Positions 32,129-42,274 of a DNA stretch of 64,000 nt are shown one piece after another. Source of the stretch: Myxococcales bacterium (GTDB lineage: Bacteria > Myxococcota_A > Polyangia > Haliangiales > Haliangiaceae); the NCBI GenBank assembly GCA_016717005.1, contig JADJUF010000046.1, positions 1-64,000 on the forward strand, read 5' to 3'. Each line of letters opens with the position of its first letter. Positions within the stretch are counted from its first letter, which is position 1. Under the pieces are notes generated by a model. The model was not told the DNA's origin. It worked only from the letters and a program-made list of their open reading frames with translations, and did not search any database. The position numbers were made by a program, and so were the translations under genes.

Positions 32129-33505
32129 CTACTCCTGCAGCGTGAACGAGTAGGTCACCGACATCGGCGCGCCGGTCCACGCCGGGAACGAGGCGCCCTT
32201 GACCGCCGCCGCGACGCACCCGCCGGTCGGCGTGCCGGCGAACTCGCCGAGCGCGTCGACCTTCGAGACCGCGCCGCTCGACGCCACCACCGCCTTGACC
32301 TTCACGTGGCCGGCGACCCCGTGCTTGCCGAAGCAGGACTGGGCCGCGCCCGCGACCGCGCTCATGCCGGCCTTGATCTCCTTGGGCTCGAGCGAGGTCT
32401 TGGTCGGCCCGGTCGGCGCCTTCGGGGTCGCGTCGTCGTTGGGCTTGGTGGCGCCGCCGGAGGCGTCGTTGAGCAGATCCTCGATGCTCTTCTCGCCGGG
32501 CTTGCCGCCCGCCCCGGCGCCGCCGCCCGAGGGCTTGGCCGAGCCGCTGCCAGCGCCGGGCTTGGCGGAGCCGCCGCCCGGGGCCTTGGCCGAGCCGCTG
32601 CTCGGCGCGGCCTTGGCCGAGCCGCTGCCGGTGGACGCGCCGGCGCTCGGGGGCGACCCGCCGCCCGCCCCGCTGGCCGACCGCCCCGACCGATCGTCGC
32701 GGGGCTGGTCCCGATCGCCCAGCTCGTTCTTCGGCGCCGCGGGATCCGCGACCGCGCCGGGCGCGGCGGATCCGGCCGAGGGCTCGATCGGCGGGGGCGC
32801 CGGCGGCGCCACCGTCGGAGCGGCGGCGGACTCGACCGTCGCGGTCTGGCTCCGCGCGGCGGCGGAGCCGGCGCCGGCCTCCGACGGCGCCGCGGTCGCG
32901 ACCCGCTCCTCGTCGCCGGACTTCGTGCCGCCACCGCCCGCGAGCAGGACCGCGGCCGCCGCGGCCGCCACGGCTGCGCCGCCGAGCCCGACCCAGAGCC
33001 CGGTCCGCTTGCGCCCGATCGGCGTCACCGTGGCGCCGGGACCGACCGAGGCCGCGACGCCGGCGACGCGGACCTCGTCCATCGAGGCCGGCGCGTCGGG
33101 CAGCGCCACGATCATCGCGGGCTCCGGCAGCGCGATCGCGCGCAGGCTGCTGGTCGACGACGACAGCATCTGCTCGTCGACGTCGTGCTGGCTGGTGATG
33201 CGCCGCGAGATCCGCTGGCGCGTGGTCTGGGCCAGCGCGCGGATGTCGTGGAGGCCCGAGTCGTCGGCGCGGGTCGACGGCGGCGAGATCTTCTCGGGGA
33301 CAGGCTTGTCGTCGGTGTCGGACGTCATCGAGGTCTCCAGGGGCATGCGGGCGCTGGTGCCGTGAGCGTCGAGGTCGGCGAGCTCCGCCTCCACCCGCGC
33401 CGCCAGGCCGTCGACCCGACCGGGCGCCGCGAGGGCCGCGAGCGCGGCGCTGGCCGCGCGGACGCGCAGGTCGAGGTCGTCATCGGTGAGGGTCGAGTCG
33501 GACAT
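32129..33505 (-). CDS. membrane protein with AgmX-like C-terminal domain, partner of ECF sigma factor
   Basis: A 458-residue single-pass protein. The cytoplasmic N-terminus (about 170 residues) is acidic and helical and begins MSDSTLTDDDLDLRVRAAS. The membrane helix is GLWVGLGGAAVAAAAAAVLL. A long exterior Gly/Ser/Ala/Pro linker has repeated GSAKPGAGSGSAK-type units. The last 100 residues resemble the AgmX/PglI C-terminal domain (CFGKHGVAGHVKVKAVV, VSKVDALGEFAG, CVAAAVKGASFPAW, MSVTYSFTL). Lying downstream of an ECF sigma gene it may act as its membrane regulator, though no zinc anti-sigma motif is seen. Confidence 0.75.
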   Translation of the reverse strand: MSDSTLTDDDLDLRVRAASAALAALAAPGRVDGLAARVEAELADLDAHGTSARMPLETSMTSDTDDKPVPEKISPPSTRADDSGLHDIRALAQTTRQRISRRITSQHDVDEQMLSSSTSSLRAIALPEPAMIVALPDAPASMDEVRVAGVAASVGPGATVTPIGRKRTGLWVGLGGAAVAAAAAAVLLAGGGGTKSGDEERVATAAPSEAGAGSAAARSQTATVESAAAPTVAPPAPPPIEPSAGSAAPGAVADPAAPKNELGDRDQPRDDRSGRSASGAGGGSPPSAGASTGSGSAKAAPSSGSAKAPGGGSAKPGAGSGSAKPSGGGAGAGGKPGEKSIEDLLNDASGGATKPNDDATPKAPTGPTKTSLEPKEIKAGMSAVAGAAQSCFGKHGVAGHVKVKAVVASSGAVSKVDALGEFAGTPTGGCVAAAVKGASFPAWTGAPMSVTYSFTLQE

Positions 33506-33591
33506 GGGCGGTTCAGGAGGTCAGAGCGGTTGGCGGGATCACGGTGGCGGTAACACGGGGGCGTCGGAGCGCCTACGGATTTTGCCTTACG

Positions 33592-33752
33592 TCAGGAGTC
33601 ACGGTCGGCAGGAGTCACGGTCGGCAGGAGCACGGTCGGCAGGAGTCACGGTCGGCAGGAGTCACGGTCGGCAGGAGTCACGGTCGGCAGGAGTCACGGT
33701 CGGCAGGAGTCACGGTCGTCAGGAGTCACGGTCGTCAGGAGTCACGGTCGGC
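33592..33752. repeat. 16-bp tandem array over the 3' end of the ECF sigma gene
   Basis: About ten units of AGGAGTCACGGTCGGC on the plus strand; one unit lacks a T and two units have TCAGG in place of GCAGG. The last codons and stop of the sigma factor gene (33,735-33,752, minus strand) form the first unit. The array then runs through the gap towards the membrane partner gene. There are no spacers, so it is not a CRISPR. Confidence 0.9.
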
Positions 33753-34322
33753 TGGCGTTCGCGCCAGGCGCTCGCGCAGGAGCCGGCGAGCCTCGTTGAC
33801 CCGCCACGCCACCGTGCCCTCGGGCACGTCGAGCACGGCCGCGATCTGCTTGTGGCTCAGGCCCTCGACCGTGGCCAGCAGCAACGTGACCCGCAGGGTC
33901 GGCGACAGCTCCGCGACGGCGGTCAGGACGGTGCGGACCTCCTGCCCGAGCGCGGCCTGCTCGTCGGGAGCGTAGCGCGGCGTGCCCAGATCCTCGGGCT
34001 TGCCGCCCAGCTGCGCCACCTCGGCGGCGCCCGCGTCGGCCAGGGCCCGGGCGCGCTTGCCCGAGCGCAGCCGGTTGAGGGCGGTGTTGATGGTGATGCG
34101 GTACAGCCAGGTGAAGAAGTCGGCGCGGCCGTCGAAGCTGGCGAGCCCGCGGTAGGCGCGCACGAACGTCTCCTGGGCGACGTCTTCGGCGTCGCTGTGG
34201 TTCCCGGTGACGTGGAGGGCTGCGGCGTACACGCGTCGTTGGTAGAGGCGCACGAGCGCCCCGAAGGCAGAGCGGTCTCCCCCGCGGGCGCGGGTGAGTA
34301 GCTCGGATTCGTCCTCTGCCAT
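33735..34322 (-). CDS. RNA polymerase ECF-type sigma factor
   Basis: A 195-residue sigma-70 family factor. Region 2: FGALVRLYQRRVYAAALHVT, then DAEDVAQETFVRAYRGLASF and FFTWLYRITINTALNRLR. Region 4: LSPTLRVTLLLATVEGLSHK, QIAAVLDVPEGTVAWRVNEA and RRLLRERLA. The ATG at 34,322 is set by TATATT seven bases upstream. The C-terminal ADRDS is coded by the first unit of a 16-bp tandem repeat. It is followed by a membrane protein gene that may control it. It is not next to sensory enzymes, so the stimulus is unknown. Confidence 0.95.
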   Translation of the reverse strand: MAEDESELLTRARGGDRSAFGALVRLYQRRVYAAALHVTGNHSDAEDVAQETFVRAYRGLASFDGRADFFTWLYRITINTALNRLRSGKRARALADAGAAEVAQLGGKPEDLGTPRYAPDEQAALGQEVRTVLTAVAELSPTLRVTLLLATVEGLSHKQIAAVLDVPEGTVAWRVNEARRLLRERLARTPADRDS

Positions 34323-34329
34323 TTCCGCG

Positions 34330-34359
34330 AATATAGGAACGGCAGCGCCAGTAGGACAA
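34330..34359 (-). promoter_or_regulatory. promoter TTGTCC-N18-TATATT, leaderless start
   Basis: TTGTCC (34,359-34,354), 18 bases, TATATT (34,335-34,330), then seven bases to the sigma factor ATG. One of the best -10 matches in the window. Confidence 0.55.
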
Positions 34360-34602
34360 CTCCTCGTGCGCGTTCCTTGGGCCCGGGGGACGATCCTGCG
34401 CGGTGCGCCGGCCGCCCCCACCGGGGGCCTGGCGACCCGCCATCGGCGGCTCAGCGCGTGGACGTCTCGCGGTCGCGCACCGAGCTGTTCGTCGGACGCG
34501 CGCATCTCGGAAGGTCTCGCAGGGCCGGCCTCGAGCGGCCGACTGGCCTGGATGAGCCCGCGGACTTCGGCTGTGCCGACCTGGGCCTGGGCCGCTCGCG
34601 CA

Positions 34603-34989
34603 TCAGCTGTTGGCGCGGCGCCGGTCGACCTCGATCAGGCGCGGGTAGACCGCCGCGACGACGTCGTCGATGCGGGCCAGGGCCCGGGCCGCGCTGGCGC
34701 GGGCGGTCAGCCGCCGGGCCACGCGCTCGGCCTCGTCGCGGCCGCCGTCGCGGGCGCGGGCGCTCACGCCGGCGTCGAGCAAGGTCAGCGGATCGCCGGC
34801 CGCGATCGTCCTGGTCAGCTCGACGGCGCGGCGCCGCGCGGCGCCGAGCGCGTCCTCGAGCTCCTCGGCGTGGGCCGCCAGGAGCGCGAGGTAGGCCTCG
34901 CCCTCGACCCCGCTGAGCAACGCGTCGATCTCGACCAGCGCGAGGTCGCGGAGCCGCGTGACCAGGCCGGTGTCATCGGGCTCGGTCAT
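34603..34989 (-). CDS. small helical protein, last gene of the PspA operon
   Basis: A 128-residue soluble protein, almost all helix (ARLVTRLRDLALVEID-like start, LLAAHAEELEDALGAARRRA, ARASAARALARIDDVVAAVY). No motif or membrane segment is recognised. Its ATG overlaps the PspA stop by four bases, so it is translationally coupled to PspA and a candidate PspA-binding or regulatory partner. A gap of 280 bases to the sigma factor gene downstream shows no clear hairpin. Confidence 0.7.
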   Translation of the reverse strand: MTEPDDTGLVTRLRDLALVEIDALLSGVEGEAYLALLAAHAEELEDALGAARRRAVELTRTIAAGDPLTLLDAGVSARARDGGRDEAERVARRLTARASAARALARIDDVVAAVYPRLIEVDRRRANS

Positions 34990-35729
34990 CCCTTCGGCTC
35001 CGGCTTGCCGGCCGGCAGGCCCTTGCCGGTCGCCGCCGCGAGCCGCTGCGCCCGGGCCTCACGCTCGGCCGCGACCTTGGCCTTGATCGCCGCCAGGGCG
35101 TCGTCGCCGCTCGCCGCGCCGGCCGGCAAGCTGGCGATCGACGCCTCGAGCGCGGCGGTGGCCTCCTGCTCGCCGCGCATGGCCGCGTCGACCTCGGTGG
35201 CGATGGCCTCATCCTCGATCCGGCTCTCGGCCGCCGCGAACTTGTCCCAGACCGCGCCGTCGTGCCCGAACGCGTCCCCGCCGGCCGAGCGGGCCGACGC
35301 GATCTGGGTCGCGAGCGTGCCCTTCTTGAGCTTGAGGATCTGCAGCTTGGTCTCGAACTCCTTGCGGCTCTTGTTGAGCTGGATGGCGTAGCTGGCGGCC
35401 TCGTCGCGATCCCGCCGGATCTTCGCGGCCTCGATCCGCGCCGCCTTCTGCTCGCGCAGGGCGGTCTTGGCGGCGTCGTCGTCGCCGGCCTTGACCGCGA
35501 TCATCGCGCGCTTCTCCCAGGTCGCGGCCCGCTCCTCGAACTTGGCCTGCTCCTGCTCCATCTGCTTGGCGGTGGCCTTGTACGAGATCAGCTCGGCCAG
35601 CGCGGCCTTGCGCTGCTCCTCGAGCTCGAGGATCGTCAGCTCGACCTCCTTGGCGGGGTCGATGGCCTTGTCGAGGGCGGCGTTGGCCTTGGACTTGACG
35701 CCGTCTTTCATCCGGGTGAACAGGCCCAT
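34986..35729 (-). CDS. pspA: PspA/IM30 family membrane-stress protein
   Basis: A 247-residue PspA-like protein: MGLFTRMKDGVKSKANAALD (N-terminal amphipathic helix), DPAKEVELTILELEEQRKAA, then long coiled coils (ATAKQMEQEQAKFEERAATW, RDEAASYAIQLNKSRKEFET, LKLKKGTLATQIASARSAGG) and a helical tail. The family forms rods or rings on damaged inner membrane. The ribosome site AAGGAG (35,742-35,737) lies within the last codons of the upstream sigma-54 activator gene. Together with that activator, a TPR-kinase and two HAMP-like membrane proteins it forms a Psp-like response operon. Confidence 0.9.
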   Translation of the reverse strand: MGLFTRMKDGVKSKANAALDKAIDPAKEVELTILELEEQRKAALAELISYKATAKQMEQEQAKFEERAATWEKRAMIAVKAGDDDAAKTALREQKAARIEAAKIRRDRDEAASYAIQLNKSRKEFETKLQILKLKKGTLATQIASARSAGGDAFGHDGAVWDKFAAAESRIEDEAIATEVDAAMRGEQEATAALEASIASLPAGAASGDDALAAIKAKVAAEREARAQRLAAATGKGLPAGKPEPKG

Positions 35730-35733
35730 CGCG

Positions 35734-37163
<1,430 letters not shown>

Positions 37164-37167
<4 letters not shown>

Positions 37168-39068
37168 GCGCGGCCTCCGGCCGGCGCCAGCGGGCCCAGC
37201 CCGGGGAAGCCGCCCAGGTCCGACGGCAACACGACGATCACGACGGTGCCCCGCCCCTCCTCGCTGTCGATCAGGATGCGGCCGTGGTGCGCGGTCACGA
37301 CCCGCTCGGCGATCGTGAGCCCGACGCCGGAGCCGGTCTCCTTGGTCGTGTAGCCGGGCACGAAGATCCGCGGCAGCTCGGCCTTGGGGATGCCGGGGCC
37401 GGTGTCGGCGACGACGATCTCGACCGCCGGCGCCGACGTCGTCGCGATCGGCCGCACCGACACGGTGACGTTGCCGTGGGTCTTGTCGGCGGCGTCGGCG
37501 GCGTTGTGGACCAGGTTGACCAGCGCCTCGCGCAGGAGCATGCGATCGCCGCGCAGGTCCGGCACCGCGGCGGCGACGTGGATCTCGATCACGGCCTGGG
37601 TCCGCGCCTGGGCCGCGGCCACGACCTCGTGCACCAGCGGCGCCACCGCGATCACCTCGACCGTCGGGCCGGTGGCCTCCATCGAGCGCAGGTACTGGGC
37701 CCACTCCTCGTACAGCGCCATCACCTCGCGCTCGAGATCGCGCAGGCGCTCGCCCAGCTCGCCGTCGGCCAGCTTGCGCGCGCTGCGGGTGCGCGAGCCG
37801 ATGATGCCGAGCACGTTCTTGACCCGGTGGCCGTGGGCGTAGACCCCGGCCAGCACGTCGCCGCGGGCGACCTCGGCGGCGGCGGTCACCAGCCGGGGCG
37901 CGGCCGAGCCGGCCACGCCGCTGGCGCCGGGCGCGGCCGCGTCGAGCAGGCGCCCGACCACGTCGGTCAGCCCCGGGCTCGACGGATCGGCCAGGCGCGC
38001 GGCGTTGCGCCACGCCAGGCCGTACCCGGCGTCGATCCGCAGCACGCGCTCGATCTCGGCCAGCGCGCCCTCGGCGTCGCCGCGGTCGAGGATCAAGAGC
38101 GCCAGCCGGCACGCGGCCTCGGCGTGGCCCGGGCGCAGGCGCAGGCCGCGGCGGTACGCGTCCTCGGCCTGGCTGCGGGTGGCGGGGTCGTCGGCGAGCG
38201 CGGTCGCGAGCAGGAACCACACCCGGGCCTGCTCGACCACGGCCTCGACGCCGGGCTCGGTCGCCAGGCGTCCGGCCAGCTCGGACAGGAGCGCGATCGC
38301 CGCGGCGCGGCTCGCGGGGTCGGCCGCGCGCCGGCGCAGGCTGCGATCGATCGCGCGCAGGCGCACCACCCGCGAGTCGGGCCGCGCCGCGGCCTCGGCC
38401 GCCAGCGCCGTGTCGATGTCGGCGTCGATCAGCCCGCGCTCGCCGTGCGCGATCCGCGCGGCCAGGAGCAGCGCCCGCCACAGCCGCACCGGCGCGTCCG
38501 CGGCGACGGCCTCGGCGGCGACGAAGGCGGCCTCGGCGTCGCTCGACCGACCGCACGCGACCACGCGCGCGACGACCTCCTCGTACAGCGCGCACTCGCG
38601 ATCGATCAGCTCGAGGCGCTGCGCCAGCGGCGTGGCCGCGGCGGTGATCGCGCCCAGCAGATCCTCGTGGGCCGCCATCACGTTGGCGGCGGCGCCGGCG
38701 CCGTCGCGCTCGATCTCCGCGACGCTGGCCAGGCCCAGGCGCGCCCGCGCGCGCAGCGCCGCGGTCGCCGACGTGGCGTCGATCGCGGCGGCGAACGACA
38801 TGCGCGCGGCGGCCAGCTCGCCGGCCGCGAGCTGCGCCGAGCCCAGGAGCACCCGGGCCGCGGCGCCGGGCTGGCGCTTGGCCGCCTCGCTGGCGTGGCG
38901 CCGGGCGGCCGCGACGTCGCCGACGGCGAGGGCCAGCTCGGCCAGCCGCCGCGCGGGGCCGGCGTCGCGCGGATCCGCGGCGGCGTGGGCCCGGGCCAGC
39001 GCGCCGCGCGCGGCCGCCGGCAGCCCGAGCGCCCAGTAGCGATTGCCGAGCTCGACCAGCGTGGTCAT
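37164..39068 (-). CDS. sensor histidine kinase with N-terminal TPR domain
   Basis: A 634-residue cytoplasmic kinase. About 400 N-terminal residues are TPR-like helical repeats (YWALGLPAAARGALARAHAA, AYRRGLRLRPGHAEAACRLA, GDAEGALAEIERVLRIDAGY). The kinase core has H-box YAHGHRVKNVLGIIGS, N-box ALVNLVHNAADAAD, G1 VVADTGPGIPKAEL, VPGYTTKETGSGVGLTIAER and a final G box. No membrane helix, so signals must come through proteins bound by the TPR part, plausibly the two HAMP-like membrane proteins coded just upstream (gap 20 bases). The ATG at 39,068 is chosen because TPR-like sequence begins there. Confidence 0.92.
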
Positions 39069-39088
39069 CGCCGGCGACGCTACCACCG

Positions 39089-39790
39089 TTACGACAACGC
39101 TTGCCGACGCGCCGCCACGTGATCGCGGAGCGTCCGCACCGCCGCGGCGTCGGCGCCGCCGTCGTCGGCCTCGGCCCACGCGTCGGCGAACCGATCCATC
39201 ACCTCGGCGTCTCGTTGCAGCCGGCCCCGGACGGCCTCGTGGGCCTCGCGGAACTGCACGTAGAAGTCCTGGAGCATGTCGCCCTTGCGCAGCGGCGTGA
39301 CCGCCCCGACCCGACCGTCGGACATCTTCTCCATGTACAGGCCGACCTTGTAGAGCGGGCCGGCGACCTTGTGGGTCATGATCAGGAGGAAGCCCGACAG
39401 GATCACCGTCAGGCCCAGGCCGATGCCGACCATCTGCAGGACCAGCGTGCGATCGCGCGCGGCGATGTCCTCCGCGAACTCGTGGCCATACTCGGCCAGC
39501 GCCTCGTCGGTGCCCGCCAGCTCGGCCAGGCCCTTCGACAGCTCGCCCGACGCCTCGTGCTCCTGCTGGTAGATCAGGAACCCGAGCGTGCCGGCGATCA
39601 GCGCCGACACCACCGTCACGACCAGCACGTAGCGGAGCTGCAGCCGCTTGTCGAGCAGGTAGTTCGACAGCTTGCGGTGCGTGCGCCCGCCGCCGCCGGG
39701 CGCCGCGCCGGGCGCGCCGGCCGGGACGTCGCCGGGGACCTTGCCGGCCGTCACGACCACCGCCGCCGGGACCTTCGGTTCATCCGCCAA
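39089..39790 (-). CDS. two-helix membrane protein with HAMP-like domain
   Basis: A 233-residue protein. The start is a TTG at 39,788-39,790 with AAAGGAG seven bases before it; the nearby ATG is out of frame. After a Gly/Pro-rich head, helix 1 is VLVVTVVSALIAGTLGFLIY, a short exterior loop follows, and helix 2 is MVGIGLGLTVILSGFLLIM. Right after it comes a HAMP-like segment: THKVAGPLYKVGLYMEKMSD, LRKGDMLQDFYVQF. The C-terminal helix follows without an enzyme domain. It overlaps its paralogue upstream by 11 bases. Confidence 0.8.
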   Translation of the reverse strand: MADEPKVPAAVVVTAGKVPGDVPAGAPGAAPGGGGRTHRKLSNYLLDKRLQLRYVLVVTVVSALIAGTLGFLIYQQEHEASGELSKGLAELAGTDEALAEYGHEFAEDIAARDRTLVLQMVGIGLGLTVILSGFLLIMTHKVAGPLYKVGLYMEKMSDGRVGAVTPLRKGDMLQDFYVQFREAHEAVRGRLQRDAEVMDRFADAWAEADDGGADAAAVRTLRDHVAARRQALS

Positions 39791-40724
39791 GGGACTGCTC
39801 CTTTCGCGCCAGCACCTCGCGCAGCGCCACCGCCGCGGCCGCGGCCTCGGGCGAGCGGGTCAGCGCGCCGCTGGCGGTCGCGGCGTCGAGCGCGGCCCCG
39901 ATGCGCGCCACGTCGTCCCGCTCGAGCCGCACCGCGCCGGCGTGGGCGTGCTTGAAGTGCTCGTAGAACTCGACCAGCTGATCGCCCTTGCGCAGGTCGT
40001 AGACCTTGTCGTAGCGGCCGTCGCGCATCTTGGCGAGGTAGAGCGTCACCTTGTAGAGCGGCCCCGCGACCTTGTGGGTCATCTTGATGCCCATGACCGC
40101 GAGGCCGAGGATCAGCAGCAGCCCCGAGCCGACCATGACCAGCACGATCATCTGGAACCGACGGTCGGCCGAGGCCAGCGCGGCGCTGATCTCGAGCTCG
40201 CAGGTGTGGTGGGCCGCGACCTGCTGCGCGTAGGTCTCGGCGAGCGGCGGCCCCGCCGGCGGCGCCTCCATCGTCATCGAGCTCGACTCGATCACGACCC
40301 GGCGGTGGTGCGCGCCCGGATCGTCGCCGGTCGGGTCGACGGGCGCGCCCGGATCGGTCGGCGCGCCGTCGGTCGGCCCCGCGGCCAGCCCGGCGTCGAG
40401 GTCAGCGGGCGCGGCCGGCGTCGGCGCGGCGACTGGCGCCGGCGTCGGCGCGGCGACCGGCGCCGGGGTCGGCGCGGCGACCGGCGCCGGGGTCGGCGCG
40501 GCCCGGCCCGCCTGGGCGATCGGCTCCGGCAGCGCCGGGCAGGCCCGGCCGCGGATGCCCGACTTGCCAACGGTGGTCGCCTCGGACGCCACCCGGATGA
40601 CCCACCAGCCCAGGAGCGCCATCAGCAAGGTCGCGAGCCCGACCATGATCAGCGTGAACGACAGCTGGTACTGCTTGTTGATCAGCAGGTTCTTCCAGCT
40701 GCGCTTGTAGTTGCGGTCGCTCAT
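39780..40724 (-). CDS. two-helix membrane protein with HAMP-like domain, paralogue
   Basis: A 314-residue protein. Helix 1 FTLIMVGLATLLMALLGWWV; exterior loop of about 130 residues with four TPAPVAAP-type repeats coded by a 24-bp DNA repeat (about 40,425-40,500); helix 2 MIVLVMVGSGLLLILGLAVM; then THKVAGPLYKVTLYLAKMRD, YDLRKGDQLVEFYEHF, the same HAMP-like segment as in the next gene. The shared THKVAGPLYKV and LRKGD motifs show a duplication. The larger exterior loop suggests it is the part exposed to the periplasm. It is coupled to the HEAT-repeat gene by ATGA. Confidence 0.8.
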   Translation of the reverse strand: MSDRNYKRSWKNLLINKQYQLSFTLIMVGLATLLMALLGWWVIRVASEATTVGKSGIRGRACPALPEPIAQAGRAAPTPAPVAAPTPAPVAAPTPAPVAAPTPAAPADLDAGLAAGPTDGAPTDPGAPVDPTGDDPGAHHRRVVIESSSMTMEAPPAGPPLAETYAQQVAAHHTCELEISAALASADRRFQMIVLVMVGSGLLLILGLAVMGIKMTHKVAGPLYKVTLYLAKMRDGRYDKVYDLRKGDQLVEFYEHFKHAHAGAVRLERDDVARIGAALDAATASGALTRSPEAAAAAVALREVLARKEQSLGG

Positions 40725-41644
40725 GGGGCCGCCGCCTTGGTCCGGATGGTCGGGACCACCTTGGACGCAACGAGGTCCTCGATCACCGCGGCCACGCAGT
40801 CTTGCTTGGCGAGGGCGATGTCGGACTCGTCATTGGATCCAGCCACGCTGGCGTTGCCGGTAAGCACGGCGAAGATGCTCTTCTCGGGGTAGGAGGCGAT
40901 CAGCATGCTGATCTTACAGGAGACCGTGGCCGACGCGCCTTTTTGTTTGACCGTGACCTCGTTCACGGTGCCGTCCAGGTAGAACCCCGAGACCTTCTTG
41001 CTGGTCAGGTCCTTCTTGGTCGGCGCCTTGCCGCTGGGCCAGGTCTGCATGAACTCCTTGGCCTTCCTGGAGAGGGTGGTCTGCGCGGTCTTCTTGGCCA
41101 GGGCCTTGAGCTCGGGCTCGGCCTTCGAGGCCATCTCCGCGACCAGGACGAAGACCCCGCCGGTCGTCACCGGCGACGTGATCGTGGCGGCGTCGATCGC
41201 GTCGAGCTTCTTCAAGGTCTTCGCGGCCACCTTCTTCACCGAGTCGGTCGAGTCGCGCGCCAGGAGCTTCTCGAGCGCGGTCCGGGCCTGGGCCCGGGTG
41301 GTCGCCGGCGTCGCGGCGGTGACCACCTTGCCCAGCGCCACCGCGGCCGCGCCGCGCACGGTCTTGTCGCCGTCAGCCAGCGCGCCGACCAGCGCCGGCA
41401 CGCCGCGCTGATCGCCGAGCTTGGCCAGCGCCAGCACCGCCGACAGCCGGACCTTGTAGTCCGAGCCGCCCTTGACGTCCCGGATCAGCACGTCGACGTT
41501 GTCGGCCCAGGCGACGCCGGGCGCCGCGACCGCGACCAGCGCCAGCGCGACGACGATCGCGACGTGGCGCAGCGTTCGACTCGCCCGGCCAGGACACCGA
41601 CGTTGCATCGCCGAGTTCGACGGTGCCACCGAGCGGATCTTCAC
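40721..41644 (-). CDS. secreted HEAT-repeat protein, first gene of the PspA operon
   Basis: A 307-residue protein from the GTG at 41,644, a start fixed by a complete promoter whose -10 is six bases upstream. Signal peptide RHVAIVVALALVAVAAPGVA. Residues about 50-150 are HEAT-like repeats (YKVRLSAVLALAKLGDQRGV, PALVGALADGDKTVRGAAAV, RDSTDSVKKVAAKTLKKLDA). The C-terminal part is a beta domain (KVSGFYLDGTVNEVTVKQKG, ATVSCKISMLIASYPEKSIF) ending near two conserved-looking acidic residues. It is probably periplasmic and could sense envelope state for the operon. Confidence 0.8.
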   Translation of the reverse strand: MKIRSVAPSNSAMQRRCPGRASRTLRHVAIVVALALVAVAAPGVAWADNVDVLIRDVKGGSDYKVRLSAVLALAKLGDQRGVPALVGALADGDKTVRGAAAVALGKVVTAATPATTRAQARTALEKLLARDSTDSVKKVAAKTLKKLDAIDAATITSPVTTGGVFVLVAEMASKAEPELKALAKKTAQTTLSRKAKEFMQTWPSGKAPTKKDLTSKKVSGFYLDGTVNEVTVKQKGASATVSCKISMLIASYPEKSIFAVLTGNASVAGSNDESDIALAKQDCVAAVIEDLVASKVVPTIRTKAAAP

Positions 41645-41650
41645 CGCTCC

Positions 41651-41679
41651 ACGCTAGCGGTCGGCCGCCGTCGGTGCAA
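41651..41679 (-). promoter_or_regulatory. promoter of the seven-gene PspA operon, TTGCAC-N17-TAGCGT
   Basis: TTGCAC (41,679-41,674), 17 bases, TAGCGT (41,656-41,651), six bases to the GTG at 41,644. This looks like a housekeeping sigma promoter, not a -24/-12 sigma-54 site, even though the operon codes a sigma-54 activator. Confidence 0.5.
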
Positions 41680-42237
41680 TCACTGCTTCGCGCGATCTCC
41701 TGCGGCGCGGGCGCGCGCCAGCTGTGCGTCGCGGTAGGTCCGCGCGAGTTCGACGTAGTGGGCCGCGCTCGAGGCGATCCAGCCGCGCTCGCGATCGTCG
41801 ACGGCGCGCTTGACCTTGGCGGGCGCGCCGAGCACGAAGCTGCCCGGCGGGATCTCGGTACCTGGCGTGATCAGCGCACCTGCGCCTACCACGCTGCCGC
41901 GCCCGATCCGGGCGCGGTCGAGGATGATCGCGCCCATGCCGATCAGGCAGTCGTCCTCGACCGTGCACGCGTGGATGATCGCGCGGTGGCCGACCGTGAC
42001 CCGGTCGCCGATCGTCGTGCCGCTGACGTCGCCGGTGATGTGGACGACCGAGTTGTCCTGGATCGAGGTGTCGCGGCCGATCCGGATCGGCATCATGTCG
42101 CCGCGGATCACCGTGCCGAACCAGATCGACGAGCCGGCGCCGATGGTGACGTCGCCGATCACGACGCTCTGCTCGGCGAGGTAGGCGTCGGGGTCGATCG
42201 TGGGGACGTGCGCAGCGAACGGGATGACGACGGACAT
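41680..42237 (-). CDS. gamma-carbonic-anhydrase-like hexapeptide protein
   Basis: A 185-residue left-handed beta-helix protein of the YrdA/CaiE type. Repeats: SVVIGDVTIGAGSSIWFGTV, IRGDMMPIRIGRDTSIQDNS, VVHITGDVSGTTIGDRVTVG and HRAIIHACTVEDDCLIGMGA, then ILDRARIGRGSVVGAGALIT. Two His (HRAIIHAC) and one in VVHI match the three zinc-binding His positions of the family. A basic C-terminal helix closes it. Enzyme activity varies in this family. Own promoter: TAGCGT seven bases before the ATG. Confidence 0.9.
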   Translation of the reverse strand: MSVVIPFAAHVPTIDPDAYLAEQSVVIGDVTIGAGSSIWFGTVIRGDMMPIRIGRDTSIQDNSVVHITGDVSGTTIGDRVTVGHRAIIHACTVEDDCLIGMGAIILDRARIGRGSVVGAGALITPGTEIPPGSFVLGAPAKVKRAVDDRERGWIASSAAHYVELARTYRDAQLARARAAGDRAKQ

Positions 42238-42244
42238 CGCGGCG

Positions 42245-42274
42245 ACGCTACCGCGGCGCGACCAGCGCGGTCAC
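42245..42274 (-). promoter_or_regulatory. promoter GTGACC-N18-TAGCGT, leaderless start
   Basis: GTGACC (42,274-42,269), 18 bases, TAGCGT (42,250-42,245), seven bases to the ATG at 42,237. Confidence 0.45.

Noticed and set aside
33592..33752. Repeat array considered as a CRISPR
   Set aside because: Units are contiguous with no unique spacers, and no cas genes are nearby.
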